A stretch of DNA of 63,277 nt from Bacillota bacterium (GCA_023391835.1 JAEWAE010000021.1:1-63277); one strand, 5' to 3'. Counted from the stretch's first letter, positions 8,458 to 17,941 are shown. Numbers and translations: made by a program. Notes: generated from the sequence alone by a model not told the origin.

Positions 8458-8940
8458 ATGCCCGATATGCTGGTGAAACTGTATGACCTGCCCAAGCCCG
8501 ACGAGGATCAGGCCCCCTGGAAGCGGGCCGGGATCGTCATCAAACGGGCAATGACGCCCGATAAATTTCTGGTGCTGGATTTTGTGCGGCAGAATTTTGC
8601 CGAAGCGTGGGCCAGTGAGTGTGACGCCGCCTTTGTCAACAAGCCGGTATCCTGCTTCGTCGCCGTCCGGGAGGGCAAGGTGGTGGGCTTTGCCTGCTAC
8701 GAGGCCACGTGGAAAGATTATTTCGGCCCAACCGGCGTCGCCAAGGAGTGCCGCGGTATGGGGCTGGGCACGGCGTTGTTGCTGCGCGCGCTGGGCGGGC
8801 TGTGGGATATGGGCTATGCCTATGGGATCATCGGCGGCGCGGTGAGTGCCATCCCGTTTTATGAAAAAACGGTGGGGGCCGTCGTCATCCCCGACTCGGT
8901 GCCCTCGATTTACCGCGACCGCATCAAATGGAAAGACTGA
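8458..8940 (+). CDS. GNAT-family N-acetyltransferase in the murein-sugar cluster
   Basis: A 160-residue acetyl-CoA-dependent transferase. GVAKECRGMGLGTALLLRAL is the GNAT motif A (R/Q-x-x-G-x-G/A) for acetyl-CoA binding, and IPFYEKTVGAVVIPDS is the typical motif B tail. The ATG is preceded by AAGGGAGGGG. In C. acetobutylicum a glucosamine/glucosaminide N-acetyltransferase (GlmA) is encoded next to murK. By analogy this protein may re-acetylate de-N-acetylated murein sugars before hydrolysis. That role is inferred only from context. Confidence 0.8.
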   Translation: MPDMLVKLYDLPKPDEDQAPWKRAGIVIKRAMTPDKFLVLDFVRQNFAEAWASECDAAFVNKPVSCFVAVREGKVVGFACYEATWKDYFGPTGVAKECRGMGLGTALLLRALGGLWDMGYAYGIIGGAVSAIPFYEKTVGAVVIPDSVPSIYRDRIKWKD

Positions 8941-10178
8941 CGGGAGGGGCCGGCCGGGCGGCCGGCCTTTTGCACAGGGGACTGTCCGGGTATGGTGCGG
9001 GCGGGGCCGTACGCCGGGTGGTCGGGCTGATGTCGGGCACGTCGGCGGATGGTATCGACGCGGCTCTGGTGGCGATCCGGGGGACGGACCGCCCACAGCT
9101 CACGCTGCTCGCCTATGAGGAAATTCCCTATGCCCCCGCCGTGCGGGAGCGGCTCTTTGAGCTTTTCCGCCCGGAGGCGACGGTCGTCGAGCTGGGTTAC
9201 ATGAATTTCCTGCTGGGGGAACTGTTTGCCGGCGCGGCGGCGGATGTCATCCGGCATGCCGGGCTGACGCCCGCCGACGTGGCGCTGATCGGTTCCCACG
9301 GCCAGACGGTCCGGCACTCCCCCGAGCCCGACCGGCGGGATGGGTACGCCATCCGCAGTACCGTGCAGATCGGCGAGGGCGCCGTGATTGCCGAGCGCAC
9401 CGGCATCCCCTGTGTGTCGGATTTCCGAGTGGCCGACATGGCCGCGGGCGGCGAGGGCGCGCCGCTGGTGCCCTTCACCGAGTTCCTGCTTTACCGCCGG
9501 GAGGACTGCGGCGTGCTGCTGCAGAATCTGGGCGGCATCGGCAATCTCACCGTGCTGCCTGCCGCCTGCCGGGAAAACGACGTGACGGCCTTCGACACCG
9601 GCCCCGGCAATATGCTCATCGACGGGGTCGTGTCGCGGCTCACCGCAGGCGCCCGGGCCATGGATGCCGGCGGGGCCATGGCGGCGGCGGGCCACGTCGA
9701 CTCCGCGCTGCTGGCATGGCTGCAGCAGGAGCCCTATTACCGGCGACGGCCGCCGAAATCCACCGGTCGGGAGCTTTTCGGAGAAAAGTATGTGGAGGCC
9801 ATAATGAGCCGGGCTGCCGGGCGGCTGCCGCCTGCCGACATAGTGGCCACCGTCACCTGCCTGACCGCTTGGACGATGGTGGATGCCTATCGGCGCTTTG
9901 TCCGGCCTCGGTGCCGGGCCGGGCGGCTGATCGTGGGCGGCGGGGGCAGCTACAATCCTACTCTGCTCGGGTTTATCCGGCGGGAATTTGAGCCCCTCGG
10001 CGTGGAGGTGTGCACCCAGGAGGATATGGGCCTGCGCAGCGATGCCAAGGAGGCCGTGGCCTTTGCTCTGCTGGCGGATTGCACGGCTCTGGGGCTGCCG
10101 GGCAGTCTGCCGTCGGTCACGGGGGCGCGGCATGCGGCCGTGCTGGGCAAAATCTCATTGCCAGCCGTGGAAAATTGA
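8928..10178 (+). CDS. anmK: Anhydro-N-acetylmuramic acid kinase
   Basis: Opens 1,6-anhydroMurNAc and phosphorylates it to MurNAc-6-phosphate in the cytoplasm. Visible motifs are GLMSGTSADGIDAAL (nucleotide loop), GSHGQTVRH, FDTGPGNMLID and a C-terminal VGGGGSYNPTL. The ATG at 8928 overlaps the end of the GNAT gene, but the first 30 residues are Gly/Ala-rich and unlike the family. GTG at 9018, giving (M)VGLMSGT, matches the usual N-terminus and may be the true start. A GC hairpin with T4 lies at 8948-8971 inside the extension. Family assignment is firm; the start is uncertain. Confidence 0.9.
   Translation: MERLTGGAGRAAGLLHRGLSGYGAGGAVRRVVGLMSGTSADGIDAALVAIRGTDRPQLTLLAYEEIPYAPAVRERLFELFRPEATVVELGYMNFLLGELFAGAAADVIRHAGLTPADVALIGSHGQTVRHSPEPDRRDGYAIRSTVQIGEGAVIAERTGIPCVSDFRVADMAAGGEGAPLVPFTEFLLYRREDCGVLLQNLGGIGNLTVLPAACRENDVTAFDTGPGNMLIDGVVSRLTAGARAMDAGGAMAAAGHVDSALLAWLQQEPYYRRRPPKSTGRELFGEKYVEAIMSRAAGRLPPADIVATVTCLTAWTMVDAYRRFVRPRCRAGRLIVGGGGSYNPTLLGFIRREFEPLGVEVCTQEDMGLRSDAKEAVAFALLADCTALGLPGSLPSVTGARHAAVLGKISLPAVEN
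8948..8971 (+). terminator. GC-rich hairpin with T4 between GNAT and anmK
   Basis: GGCCGGCC, GGGC, GGCCGGCC, TTTT. It lies just past the GNAT stop codon and inside the disputed 5' part of anmK. It could reduce transcription into the downstream genes. Confidence 0.5.
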
Positions 10179-10252
10179 GCGGCAGCGGGCTTTTTCATCC
10201 GCTTCGCTGCGGCGGGTCGTTTGGATGCGTGTCAGAAAAGGAGACGACGGGT

Positions 10253-11395
10253 ATGGTGTGCTGTGGAATTGACCGTCTGGATGAATATGAAGAACTGTTC
10301 CGGGGGAAACGGCTGGGGCTCATCACCTCCCCCACGGGGCTGGACGCCGATCTGGTGCCCACCATCGACCGGCTTCACGAGCGGTTCCATCTGACCGCTC
10401 TGTTTTCGCCCGAGCACGGGGTGCGCGGCGACGTGGCACCCGGCGGCACGGTGGAAACCTATACCGATCCCTATGTCCATGTGCCGGTTTACAGCATCTA
10501 CCGCAAGGATTCCCAGCGCCTGACCGACGAAATGCTCCGGGACGTGGATATGGTGGTCTACGACATTCAGGATGTGGGGGCCCGCTTTTATACGTTCGTG
10601 TCTACCCTGCTTTACGCCATGGAGGAGTGTGCCCGCACGGGGCGGGAACTGACCGTGCTCGACCGGCCCGACCCGCTGGGCGGGGAAGTGGTCGAGGGCA
10701 ATATTCTGCGGGAAGAGTTCCGCTCGTTTATCGGCGCGTTCCCTATGTGCAACCGTTATGGGCTGACGGCCGGCGAATTCGCCCGCATGGCCGACGACCG
10801 GCTGGGGCTGCATTGCCGACTCCACGTCGTGCCCTGTGCCGATTGGCAGCGGCGCATGCTTTTCCCCGAAACGGGCATGGTTTGGGTGCCGCCGTCGATG
10901 AATATTCCCCGCTTTGAGACGGCGATGCTCTACCCGGGCATGTGCCTGACCGAGGGCACCAATCTTTCGGAGGGTAGGGGCACCACCACGCCGTTTGAGA
11001 TCGTGGGGGCGCCTTTCATCGACGCGCCGGCTCTGGCAAAGGCCATGGAGGCCAAAAAGCTGCCGGGCGTGCGGTTCCGGCCGGTATATTTCCGCCCCAC
11101 CGCCTCCAAATTCGAGGGGCAGACCTGCGCGGGCGTGCAGGTGCATGTGACAGATCCCGCCGCGCTGCGTGCGGTGGATGTGGGCGTGGAGCTGCTGATG
11201 GAAATCCGCCGGCGCTACCCGCAGGATTTTGCCTTCCGCCCCGCTGAAAAAGAGGGTGCCAGACCGGCTATCGACCTGCTCGGCGGCGGGGATGAATTCC
11301 GGCAGGCGAGCGACACCAGACAGTTGCTCGAGGCTTGGCACGGGCAGGCCGCCCGTTTTGCACAGGAAAAGAAGCCGTATCACTTATACGATTGA
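10253..11395 (+). CDS. namZ: Exo-beta-N-acetylmuramidase NamZ (DUF1343)
   Basis: A 380-residue DUF1343 (GH171) protein that removes MurNAc from non-reducing ends of murein fragments. Family landmarks read in order are GLITSPTGLDADL, FSPEHGVRGD, VYDIQDVGARFYT, LDRPDPLGGE and EGTNLSEGRGTTTPFE. The ATG (MVCCGIDRL) follows AAAAGGAGACGACGGGT; the frame is open further upstream but overlaps anmK. The Bacillus enzyme is secreted, whereas no signal peptide is visible here, so a cytoplasmic role on imported fragments is likely. It is followed after 26 bp by nagZ. Confidence 0.9.
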   Translation: MVCCGIDRLDEYEELFRGKRLGLITSPTGLDADLVPTIDRLHERFHLTALFSPEHGVRGDVAPGGTVETYTDPYVHVPVYSIYRKDSQRLTDEMLRDVDMVVYDIQDVGARFYTFVSTLLYAMEECARTGRELTVLDRPDPLGGEVVEGNILREEFRSFIGAFPMCNRYGLTAGEFARMADDRLGLHCRLHVVPCADWQRRMLFPETGMVWVPPSMNIPRFETAMLYPGMCLTEGTNLSEGRGTTTPFEIVGAPFIDAPALAKAMEAKKLPGVRFRPVYFRPTASKFEGQTCAGVQVHVTDPAALRAVDVGVELLMEIRRRYPQDFAFRPAEKEGARPAIDLLGGGDEFRQASDTRQLLEAWHGQAARFAQEKKPYHLYD

Positions 11396-11421
11396 GTTTG
11401 CGTGACCGAGGGGGAGTATCC

Positions 11422-12990
11422 ATGGAATCCATGTCTTTGCGCGGCAAAATCGGCCAGATGATGATGGTCGGTTTTCAGGGCACGACCGTGCCCCCGGAAT
11501 TTGAACGCTTTTTGCGGGATTATCAGGTGGGCAACGTGATCCTGTTCAGCCGCAACATTCAGAATGCCCGCCAGACCCGGGCGCTGTGCGACGACCTGCA
11601 GCGCATCGTGCGCGAAGCGACCGGCCACCCGGCCATCATTTCGGTGGATCAGGAGGGCGGCATGGTGTCCCGCATGTGCCCCGACGGCACCAATATCCCG
11701 GGCACCATGGCGGAGGCCGCTTCCGGCGACCCGCAAAATGCCTACGAGGCGGGCCTGCTCACCGGGCGGGAACTGCGCGCGCTGGGCATCCGGCTCAATC
11801 TGGCGCCGGTGATGGATGTCAACAGCAACCCCGACAACCCGCTTATCGGCGTGCGTTCCTTCGGCGAGACCAGCGAGATCGTCGCGAAATACGGCGTGCA
11901 GATGATGAAAGGGTTGCAGGCGGGCGGGGTGCTGACCACGCTCAAGCATTTCCCGGGCCACGGCGACACGGTGGTGGATTCCCATCTGGGCCTGCCGTCG
12001 GTCTCGCGTACGGCGGAGCAGTTGGCGGAAAAAGAGCTGGTTCCTTTCAAAACAGCCATCGACGCCGGCGCAGATTTCATTATGACGGCGCACATTCTGT
12101 TCCCGAATATCGAGCCCAAGCGGGTGCCGGCGCCCCTTTCCCACCGCATCCTCACGGGCATACTGCGCGAGCAGCTCGGTTTCCGGGGCGTCATCCTGAC
12201 CGACTGTCTGGAAATGAACGCCATCAAAAATTTTTACGGCACGGCCAACGGCGCGCTGGCAGCTTTCCAGGCCGGAGCGGATATGGTGTGCATCTCTCAC
12301 CACTTCGACCTGGCGGAGCAGGCCGCCGAGTTAGTGGAGGCCGCCGTGAAGGACGGCCGGCTCGATGAGGCGGTGCTTGACCGGGCGGTGGCACGCATCC
12401 GGCCCTATCGGGAACGGGTCAATGCCGGCGAGGACCCGACCCTCGACGTGGTGGGGTGCGATGCCCACAGGCGGACGGCCGCCCGCATCAGCCGCCAGAG
12501 CATCACGCTGGTGCGCACCGGCCGCGGCGGCCCCGTCGTGGCGGGTGAGACGGCTTTTGTCGGCCCTTACGGCGTGAGCACCACCCAGGTCTCGGACGAT
12601 GTTTCCAAGGAATTCAGTTTCCCGGGCGAGATGGCAAAACGGCTGGGCGGTCGTGCCGTCTATATCGGTCAGAATCCGGACGAGTCGGAAATCGACCGCG
12701 TGGCCCGGCAGGTCAAAGATTGCCGCACTGTGGTGGTGGGCACGTATAACGGCCATATTTTCCGTGGGCAGATCGCGCTGGCCAACCGCCTTTGCCGGGA
12801 ACACGATCATGTGATTGCGGTGGCGCTGCGCAACCCCTATGACCTCGGCTTTATCGACCAGTCGGCGGCCGCCGTCGCGGTGTATGAGTATACCCCGCTG
12901 GCTTTCGCCGCCCTTGCCCCCGTACTCGGCGGGCAGGCGCAGGCTCCCGGTCGGCTGCCCGTCACGGTGGCCGACCGCACCGGCTTCTGA
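11422..12990 (+). CDS. nagZ: Beta-N-acetylhexosaminidase, GH3 NagZ type
   Basis: A 522-residue GH3 enzyme that releases GlcNAc from GlcNAc-MurNAc fragments. The TIM-barrel shows SVDQEGGMVSR, the KHFPGHGDTVVDSHLGLP loop with the Asp-His acid/base dyad, and TDCLEMNAI containing the nucleophile Asp. A C-terminal alpha/beta domain follows, as in Bacillus NagZ. The ATG follows GAGGGGGAG. No signal peptide is visible, so the enzyme is probably cytosolic. It is the last gene of the murein-sugar operon and is followed by a strong hairpin. Confidence 0.93.
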   Translation: MESMSLRGKIGQMMMVGFQGTTVPPEFERFLRDYQVGNVILFSRNIQNARQTRALCDDLQRIVREATGHPAIISVDQEGGMVSRMCPDGTNIPGTMAEAASGDPQNAYEAGLLTGRELRALGIRLNLAPVMDVNSNPDNPLIGVRSFGETSEIVAKYGVQMMKGLQAGGVLTTLKHFPGHGDTVVDSHLGLPSVSRTAEQLAEKELVPFKTAIDAGADFIMTAHILFPNIEPKRVPAPLSHRILTGILREQLGFRGVILTDCLEMNAIKNFYGTANGALAAFQAGADMVCISHHFDLAEQAAELVEAAVKDGRLDEAVLDRAVARIRPYRERVNAGEDPTLDVVGCDAHRRTAARISRQSITLVRTGRGGPVVAGETAFVGPYGVSTTQVSDDVSKEFSFPGEMAKRLGGRAVYIGQNPDESEIDRVARQVKDCRTVVVGTYNGHIFRGQIALANRLCREHDHVIAVALRNPYDLGFIDQSAAAVAVYEYTPLAFAALAPVLGGQAQAPGRLPVTVADRTGF

Positions 12991-13006
12991 CGGCGGGTAT
13001 TCAGGC

Positions 13007-13043
13007 AAAAAAACGCGGCGTCCGGGATTCCCGGGCGCCGCGT
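13007..13043. terminator. Bidirectional terminator after nagZ
   Basis: ACGCGGCG-T-CCGGGA pairs with TCCCGG-G-CGCCGCGT. A seven-A run on its left side becomes a T7 tract for the convergent small gene on the minus strand. On the plus strand the tract is weak (TCTGTAT). Confidence 0.8.
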
Positions 13044-13095
13044 CTGTATACGGGGGGATGGCAGCCATTCCATCAAAAAACGAAAAAATTATGTG

Positions 13096-13332
13096 TCAAT
13101 CTTTTGCAAAATTGCCATAGTGGGATATGTGAGTTTGTCGGTCATAGTATGCCGGCATGCCGGTTTGCGGTGCGGCCGTCTGTGTAATGCCCGCCTGCGG
13201 GGCGCTCTGCCGGGGGCGACGCTCCTGGGAATAGCGGACGTCGTCCATGTTGACAGCCCTGTAAATCCGGCTCATGCAGCGGCTGACTCCCGGGTATTTG
13301 AGCTGAGCCATGATGTCCCGGTACTCGTACAT
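13096..13332 (-). CDS. Small hypothetical protein, 78 aa
   Basis: Starts MYEYRDIMAQLKYPG with AGGAAGG upstream; an alternative upstream start (13383) has no ribosome site. The N-terminal half is helical and basic (YPGVSRCMSRIYRAVNM). The C-terminal half is polar, rich in Gln, Pro and Arg, and probably disordered. There are no membrane segments or known motifs. It is convergent with nagZ, with which it shares the terminator. Function unknown. Confidence 0.6.
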   Translation of the reverse strand: MYEYRDIMAQLKYPGVSRCMSRIYRAVNMDDVRYSQERRPRQSAPQAGITQTAAPQTGMPAYYDRQTHISHYGNFAKD

Positions 13333-13423
13333 TGCAATCACCTTCCTCTCTAATATACGGGCGGGAAGTCCGAAATGTGACAAGCCCGCGCCGCGGGTCG
13401 GGGCTGCATGAAGGTGAGGGGGA

Positions 13424-15580
13424 TTACACCTGGGCCTTACGGTATTCGGCCTCCATCCGCTTATTCAGATGATGGAAGGGCTTTTTGAGCACCACCATGC
13501 TCAGAAATACGGCAAAAAAGATTCCCAGCGCGGCAATGTTGCGCACCACGGTGCTCCAGTAAGGCCCGGCGATGGCTTCACGGAAGGCGTCGATGGCATA
13601 GGTGAAGGGCCAGAGCGGCTCAAGCCGGCCGAAAATGGAGGGGTTTGTCTGGATGGGGTAGATGCCGCCTGCGCCGGCGATCTGGAATACCATAATCACC
13701 ACGGCGATGGCCTTGCCCACGTTGCCGAAAAGCGACACCAGCGTAAAGATGATGACGGTGAAAGTGACCGAGCAGATCAGGGCCATGCCGTAAAACAGCC
13801 CCACATTCACAGGGTGCACCCCCAGCAGAAATATGTCGCCGGTGACGATGATGGGCGACTGGACGGAGGTGATGATCAGAAACAGCAGCATTTTCCCAAA
13901 ATGCTTCTGGGCCAGATTGAGCGTTTCGCCGCTGGGGAGGTTGCGGCACTCGACGGTGAGCAGCGCGCAGGTGAGCAGCGCGCCCACCCAGATGGCCAGC
14001 ACTGTGTAAAAGGGCGTGAGCCCCTCGCCGAATGTGCCTACCTGATAAACATTCTCCTGCTTGACCTGGATCGGCGAGGACAGAAAGGCTGACACTTCGT
14101 CGGAATTCATGCGCATCAGGTTGAGCAGACTGTCGAGATTTTCCTGGGTGAGCAGGTCGGTCTTATCCTGCAGGGACTGCAGGGTGCCGTCAAGTTCCGC
14201 CAGACGGGACTGGACGTCGTTTGCCTCCTTGACCGACAGCTTGCTCGACGAGATGCCGAAATTCGCCAGCACGTTGAGTTCGGGCACCACGGCCTTTGTC
14301 AGCGTGAGCAGGTCGCCCAGCTGGTCGAGCCCGCTGCTGCGCGCCTGCGCCACCTGGCTGAAGGCCTGCACGCCGCTTGTGTATACCGAGTTGGAATAGC
14401 TCGTGACCGCGGCGGCAAGCTCGCTGCTCAGGGTGGAAAGCTGTGACAGCTGGGTGGAGACATCCTTTTGCGCCGAGCCGGAACGCAGCGCGGACTCGGT
14501 GTTTTTGAGCAGGCTTTCCAGTGTGTCGAGCTGGCGGACGGCGGCCTGCATGGCCTGGGAAATACTCGTCAGTGAAGTGTTGGGGAGGGTACCGGCGATG
14601 CCGGTGACATTCTGGGAATCGGTCTGCAAAATGTCGCGGGCGGTGTCGCACACCGCAATCGTCTGGTCGAGCACCTGGATCATGCCCGCGGTGTCGGCCG
14701 AGCGGTTGAGCGTATCCATCTGCGCGAGCAGCGTCTGGATCTGCCCGTCCAGCGTCTGCACCTGGGTGGCGTCCTCGTTGATCTGACGGCTGGCATCGAC
14801 GAGGGAGTCCCGCGTATCCTCGGTCAGATTACGGTCGGCCTGCACCACATTCTGCAAAGCGGTGATCTGGTTTGACAGCGTCGGCAGATTGCCCTGCAGC
14901 TTTGCCAGATAATTCTGCAGGCTCGCGGCGTCGGCGTTGCTCTGCCGGATGGAACTCTCGACCTTGGCAATATCGCCGCGGGCTTGAGTGAGGGTATCCC
15001 GCAGTTGCAAAATATTTGTCTTGTTTTTCTGCACGCTGCTCTCGTTAAGGTTGAGCTCGGAAAGTATCTGCTTGTTGACCACACCCACGAAACTGCTCTT
15101 GACCTTTTCCGCGAGCTGGTCCACCGCCACGCTGGTGATTTTGTTGGCGATGGCGTTTTCCTTTTCGCTCACATGGTAGATGATCTGCGGCTTCTGAGGA
15201 GCGGCTGTGGTCAGCGTGATGAGCTGCTGGGAAAAATTTGCCGGGATCTCGATCATGGCGTAATATTTGCCCTCATTGAGGCCGTAATCGCCCTGCCACT
15301 GGTCGGTGAACACCCAGTGGATGGAGGAATTCTTTTTGAGCTGTGCCACGATGTCGTCCCCGACGTTGACGGTCTTGCTGTCAAACGTGCCGCCTTCGTC
15401 CAGATTGACGACCGCCACCGGCAGATTGCCGGTGTTGGCATAAGGGTCCCAGCAGGCCTTGATGTTGATCCAGGCGTAAAGCGACGGCAGCAGGCACAGG
15501 CCCACCAAAATAAAAATGGCCGCCGGGTTTTTGACGATACTTTTCAGATCCTGTCGGAGTACGAGAAACACTTTTTTCAT
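13424..15580 (-). CDS. YhgE/Pip-family membrane protein, copy 1
   Basis: A 718-residue protein with an N-terminal membrane helix (NPAAIFILVGLCLLPSLYAWINIKACWDPY), the hallmark of YhgE/Pip proteins, and AVVNLDEGG. A long extracytoplasmic helical or coiled-coil region (about residues 150-500, with many Gln/Leu/Ser heptads) follows, then about five C-terminal transmembrane segments of the ABC-2 permease type. The start is ATG. Family members serve as phage receptors in lactococci and as putative exporter components elsewhere; the role here is unknown. It lies 15 bp downstream of a paralogue on the same transcript. Confidence 0.9.
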   Translation of the reverse strand: MKKVFLVLRQDLKSIVKNPAAIFILVGLCLLPSLYAWINIKACWDPYANTGNLPVAVVNLDEGGTFDSKTVNVGDDIVAQLKKNSSIHWVFTDQWQGDYGLNEGKYYAMIEIPANFSQQLITLTTAAPQKPQIIYHVSEKENAIANKITSVAVDQLAEKVKSSFVGVVNKQILSELNLNESSVQKNKTNILQLRDTLTQARGDIAKVESSIRQSNADAASLQNYLAKLQGNLPTLSNQITALQNVVQADRNLTEDTRDSLVDASRQINEDATQVQTLDGQIQTLLAQMDTLNRSADTAGMIQVLDQTIAVCDTARDILQTDSQNVTGIAGTLPNTSLTSISQAMQAAVRQLDTLESLLKNTESALRSGSAQKDVSTQLSQLSTLSSELAAAVTSYSNSVYTSGVQAFSQVAQARSSGLDQLGDLLTLTKAVVPELNVLANFGISSSKLSVKEANDVQSRLAELDGTLQSLQDKTDLLTQENLDSLLNLMRMNSDEVSAFLSSPIQVKQENVYQVGTFGEGLTPFYTVLAIWVGALLTCALLTVECRNLPSGETLNLAQKHFGKMLLFLIITSVQSPIIVTGDIFLLGVHPVNVGLFYGMALICSVTFTVIIFTLVSLFGNVGKAIAVVIMVFQIAGAGGIYPIQTNPSIFGRLEPLWPFTYAIDAFREAIAGPYWSTVVRNIAALGIFFAVFLSMVVLKKPFHHLNKRMEAEYRKAQV

Positions 15581-15595
15581 AGACTGACTCCCGTG

Positions 15596-17761
15596 TTATT
15601 CGCCGATGCCGGCTTCCCGGAATTTACGATGGAACCGCTGCATGCGGTCATACAGCGGCACGCGCAGGAAATAGCCGAACGCGAAGGACATGGCCTGCAT
15701 AAGCAGCAGCGCGATGAAATCCACCAGCACCCGCTGAATCTCCGGGCCGCCGATCGATTCCCGCAGCCCCTCCAGACTGTAGGTGAAGGGGAAAAGCGGC
15801 TGCAGAATCTGGAAAAACAGCGGGTCCACCTGGATGGGGTAGGAGCCGCCGCTGCCGGCGATCTGCAAAATCAGATAGATGATCGAAACGGCCTTGCCCA
15901 CGTTGCCGAAAAGTGCCACCAGCGTAAAGGTGATCATGGTGAAGGTGACGGCCGACACCACGGCGACGGCCATCATCAGGGGGAAGCTGACTGTGTAGAC
16001 TCCGAGTATCAGCTTGTTGCCCAGCGTGATAATCAGCGCCTGTAGCACGGAAAAGCACAAAAAGGTGAGCATCTTGCCGTAAAACTTTTCCCGCAGCCCG
16101 ATGGATTCGCTGCCCGGAAAATCGGGCGGCTCGGTGCGCAGGATGGCGGTGAGTATCAGCGTGCCCACCCACAGCGCCAGCACCGTATAGATAGGCGACA
16201 TGGCCGAGCCGTAATTCGGAATGGCATAGATGGCCTCTTCTTTCAGGTCAAAGGGGGAGGATAGATAGCTGCCGATGAGCGTGGGGTCGTTTTGCAGCAC
16301 GGCGATGATTTTATCGATATCGCTGTCGCTGATCTGGCTGAGCTTGTCGCTGAGCGTGGCGATCATATCCCGGTACTGCACGAGCCGTGTGTGCAGATCG
16401 CCGCTGACCTTGGCCGCCAGCGTGCTGCCGTTTGACGCGCCCTGCATCAGATTGTCGATCTGGGTGCTCAGCCCCTGAGCGCCGGTGATGAGGGTGTCGG
16501 CGTCCGACAGGGCGGCCGACAGGTTGTCGGCGATAGTGTTGAGAGCCGGCCGCACCTGGGTATCGTATTGCCCCGCGGCGGCGGTCATGCCGCTGACCGC
16601 CTGAGCCGACTGCTCGATGAGCTGCTGAAGCGTCTGGCTGTTCAGGGTGTTGGCCTTCTGCATCTGCTGGCTCAGGGTGTCGAGGCTGGTCTTTTCTGCG
16701 TCGAGAGAGGTCCGCAGCGTCTGCAGCTCACTGATGAGCTTGGAAACCGAAGCGTTCGGCGAGGACTCGTTGACCGACGTAAGATAGCTCACGAGCGAAT
16801 CGATGCCGTTGTCGAGCGTCGTGATATCCAGCTCCATTTCGGCAATGGAGGAATTGATCTGATTCTGCGTCATCGTGGCGGAGGAACGGTTAAGCGCGGT
16901 GGCCGTGTCGTGGATACGCTGCGATTGGGCCGTGGTGTTGGCAAGGGAGACCGCCATATCGTCCAGCGACTGGTTGAGCGCTGTTTTGGCCGACTGGACG
17001 GTCTTTTCATTCTGCCGGTTGGCGGAAAGCAGCTGCTGCAGGCTGGTGTCGGCGTCGGGCATGGCAGCCTGGAGCTGCATGAGAAATTCGCTGAGATTGG
17101 CGGAACGTTCGTCCACCGTCTGCAGGGCGGAAAGTATCAGATCCATATTGTTGTGGACGGCAACGATATCCTTCTTGAACGTGAGAATGTCGTCCCGGCT
17201 CTGCTCCGCACTTTTGCCCACGCCGTTGAGATAGGAATAAACGGTCTTGTTGACCGTGGCGACAAAGCTGGTGGATATCTGATCCACCAGCGTGTTTTTG
17301 GCGGTGTCGGTGATTTTATTGGCCACGGGGTTTACCTTGGTGTTGAGCTTATAGACGATCTGCGGCCGCGTGGGGCTGCTGCCGAGGAAACTGACGAAAT
17401 CCTTGGAAAAGTCGGATGTGATGCGTATCTCGGCGTAATAGGTACCGTCCACGATGCCCAGGTCCGCATCCTTCGCGCTCACGAAGCTCCACTTGATGTC
17501 GTGGTTTTTTTTGAGGTTTTCCACCGTTTCGTCCCCGACATTGATGCTCTTGCCGAGATAGCTCGTGCCCTCGTCGAGATTCACCACGGCCACCGGGATG
17601 CTGCTGGTGTGGGTGTAGGGGTTCCAGCAGGCCTTGATGTTGATCCAGGCATACAGAGCGGGCAGCACCGAGATACCCAGGGAGATGATGATGGCGACCG
17701 GGTTGATGAAAATGCTTTTGAAATCCCTTCGGGAAACGGTCAGTATTTTTCTTGGATTCAC
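15596..17761 (-). CDS. YhgE/Pip-family membrane protein, copy 2
   Basis: A 721-residue paralogue of the next gene with the same architecture: an N-terminal helix (PVAIIISLGISVLPALYAWINIKACWNPY), AVVNLDEGTSYLG, a long soluble coiled-coil domain and a C-terminal ABC-2-like membrane domain (GSGGSYPIQVDPLFFQ). The GTG start is supported by AAAGGAG eight bases upstream; the open frame continues to 17866 without a site. It is the first gene of a two-gene operon. A promoter at 17942-17970 and a terminator-like leader hairpin precede it. Confidence 0.9.
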   Translation of the reverse strand: MNPRKILTVSRRDFKSIFINPVAIIISLGISVLPALYAWINIKACWNPYTHTSSIPVAVVNLDEGTSYLGKSINVGDETVENLKKNHDIKWSFVSAKDADLGIVDGTYYAEIRITSDFSKDFVSFLGSSPTRPQIVYKLNTKVNPVANKITDTAKNTLVDQISTSFVATVNKTVYSYLNGVGKSAEQSRDDILTFKKDIVAVHNNMDLILSALQTVDERSANLSEFLMQLQAAMPDADTSLQQLLSANRQNEKTVQSAKTALNQSLDDMAVSLANTTAQSQRIHDTATALNRSSATMTQNQINSSIAEMELDITTLDNGIDSLVSYLTSVNESSPNASVSKLISELQTLRTSLDAEKTSLDTLSQQMQKANTLNSQTLQQLIEQSAQAVSGMTAAAGQYDTQVRPALNTIADNLSAALSDADTLITGAQGLSTQIDNLMQGASNGSTLAAKVSGDLHTRLVQYRDMIATLSDKLSQISDSDIDKIIAVLQNDPTLIGSYLSSPFDLKEEAIYAIPNYGSAMSPIYTVLALWVGTLILTAILRTEPPDFPGSESIGLREKFYGKMLTFLCFSVLQALIITLGNKLILGVYTVSFPLMMAVAVVSAVTFTMITFTLVALFGNVGKAVSIIYLILQIAGSGGSYPIQVDPLFFQILQPLFPFTYSLEGLRESIGGPEIQRVLVDFIALLLMQAMSFAFGYFLRVPLYDRMQRFHRKFREAGIGE

Positions 17762-17816
17762 GGGGTTTCTCCTTTGGATGAGATCGGGTCGGATCAAGCG
17801 AAAAAGTGGGAAACAT

Positions 17817-17857
17817 AAAACCGCCGGCTCCAGGCGGAAAACCGCGCGAGCCGGCGG
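17817..17857 (-). terminator. Terminator-like hairpin in the YhgE operon leader
   Basis: CCGCCGGCTC and GAGCCGGCGG form a perfect 10-bp stem enclosing a small GCGG-TTTT-CCGC hairpin, followed on the minus strand by TTTTATG. It lies between the promoter and the GTG start, so it may act as an attenuator. Confidence 0.6.
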
Positions 17858-17941
17858 ACGCCCCATGTCATATTGTATGATATTTGGCCCGCTTTACGCC
17901 GGGAAAACCCATCGGGCCGTTTTTGCACAGTCGTATGTTTT

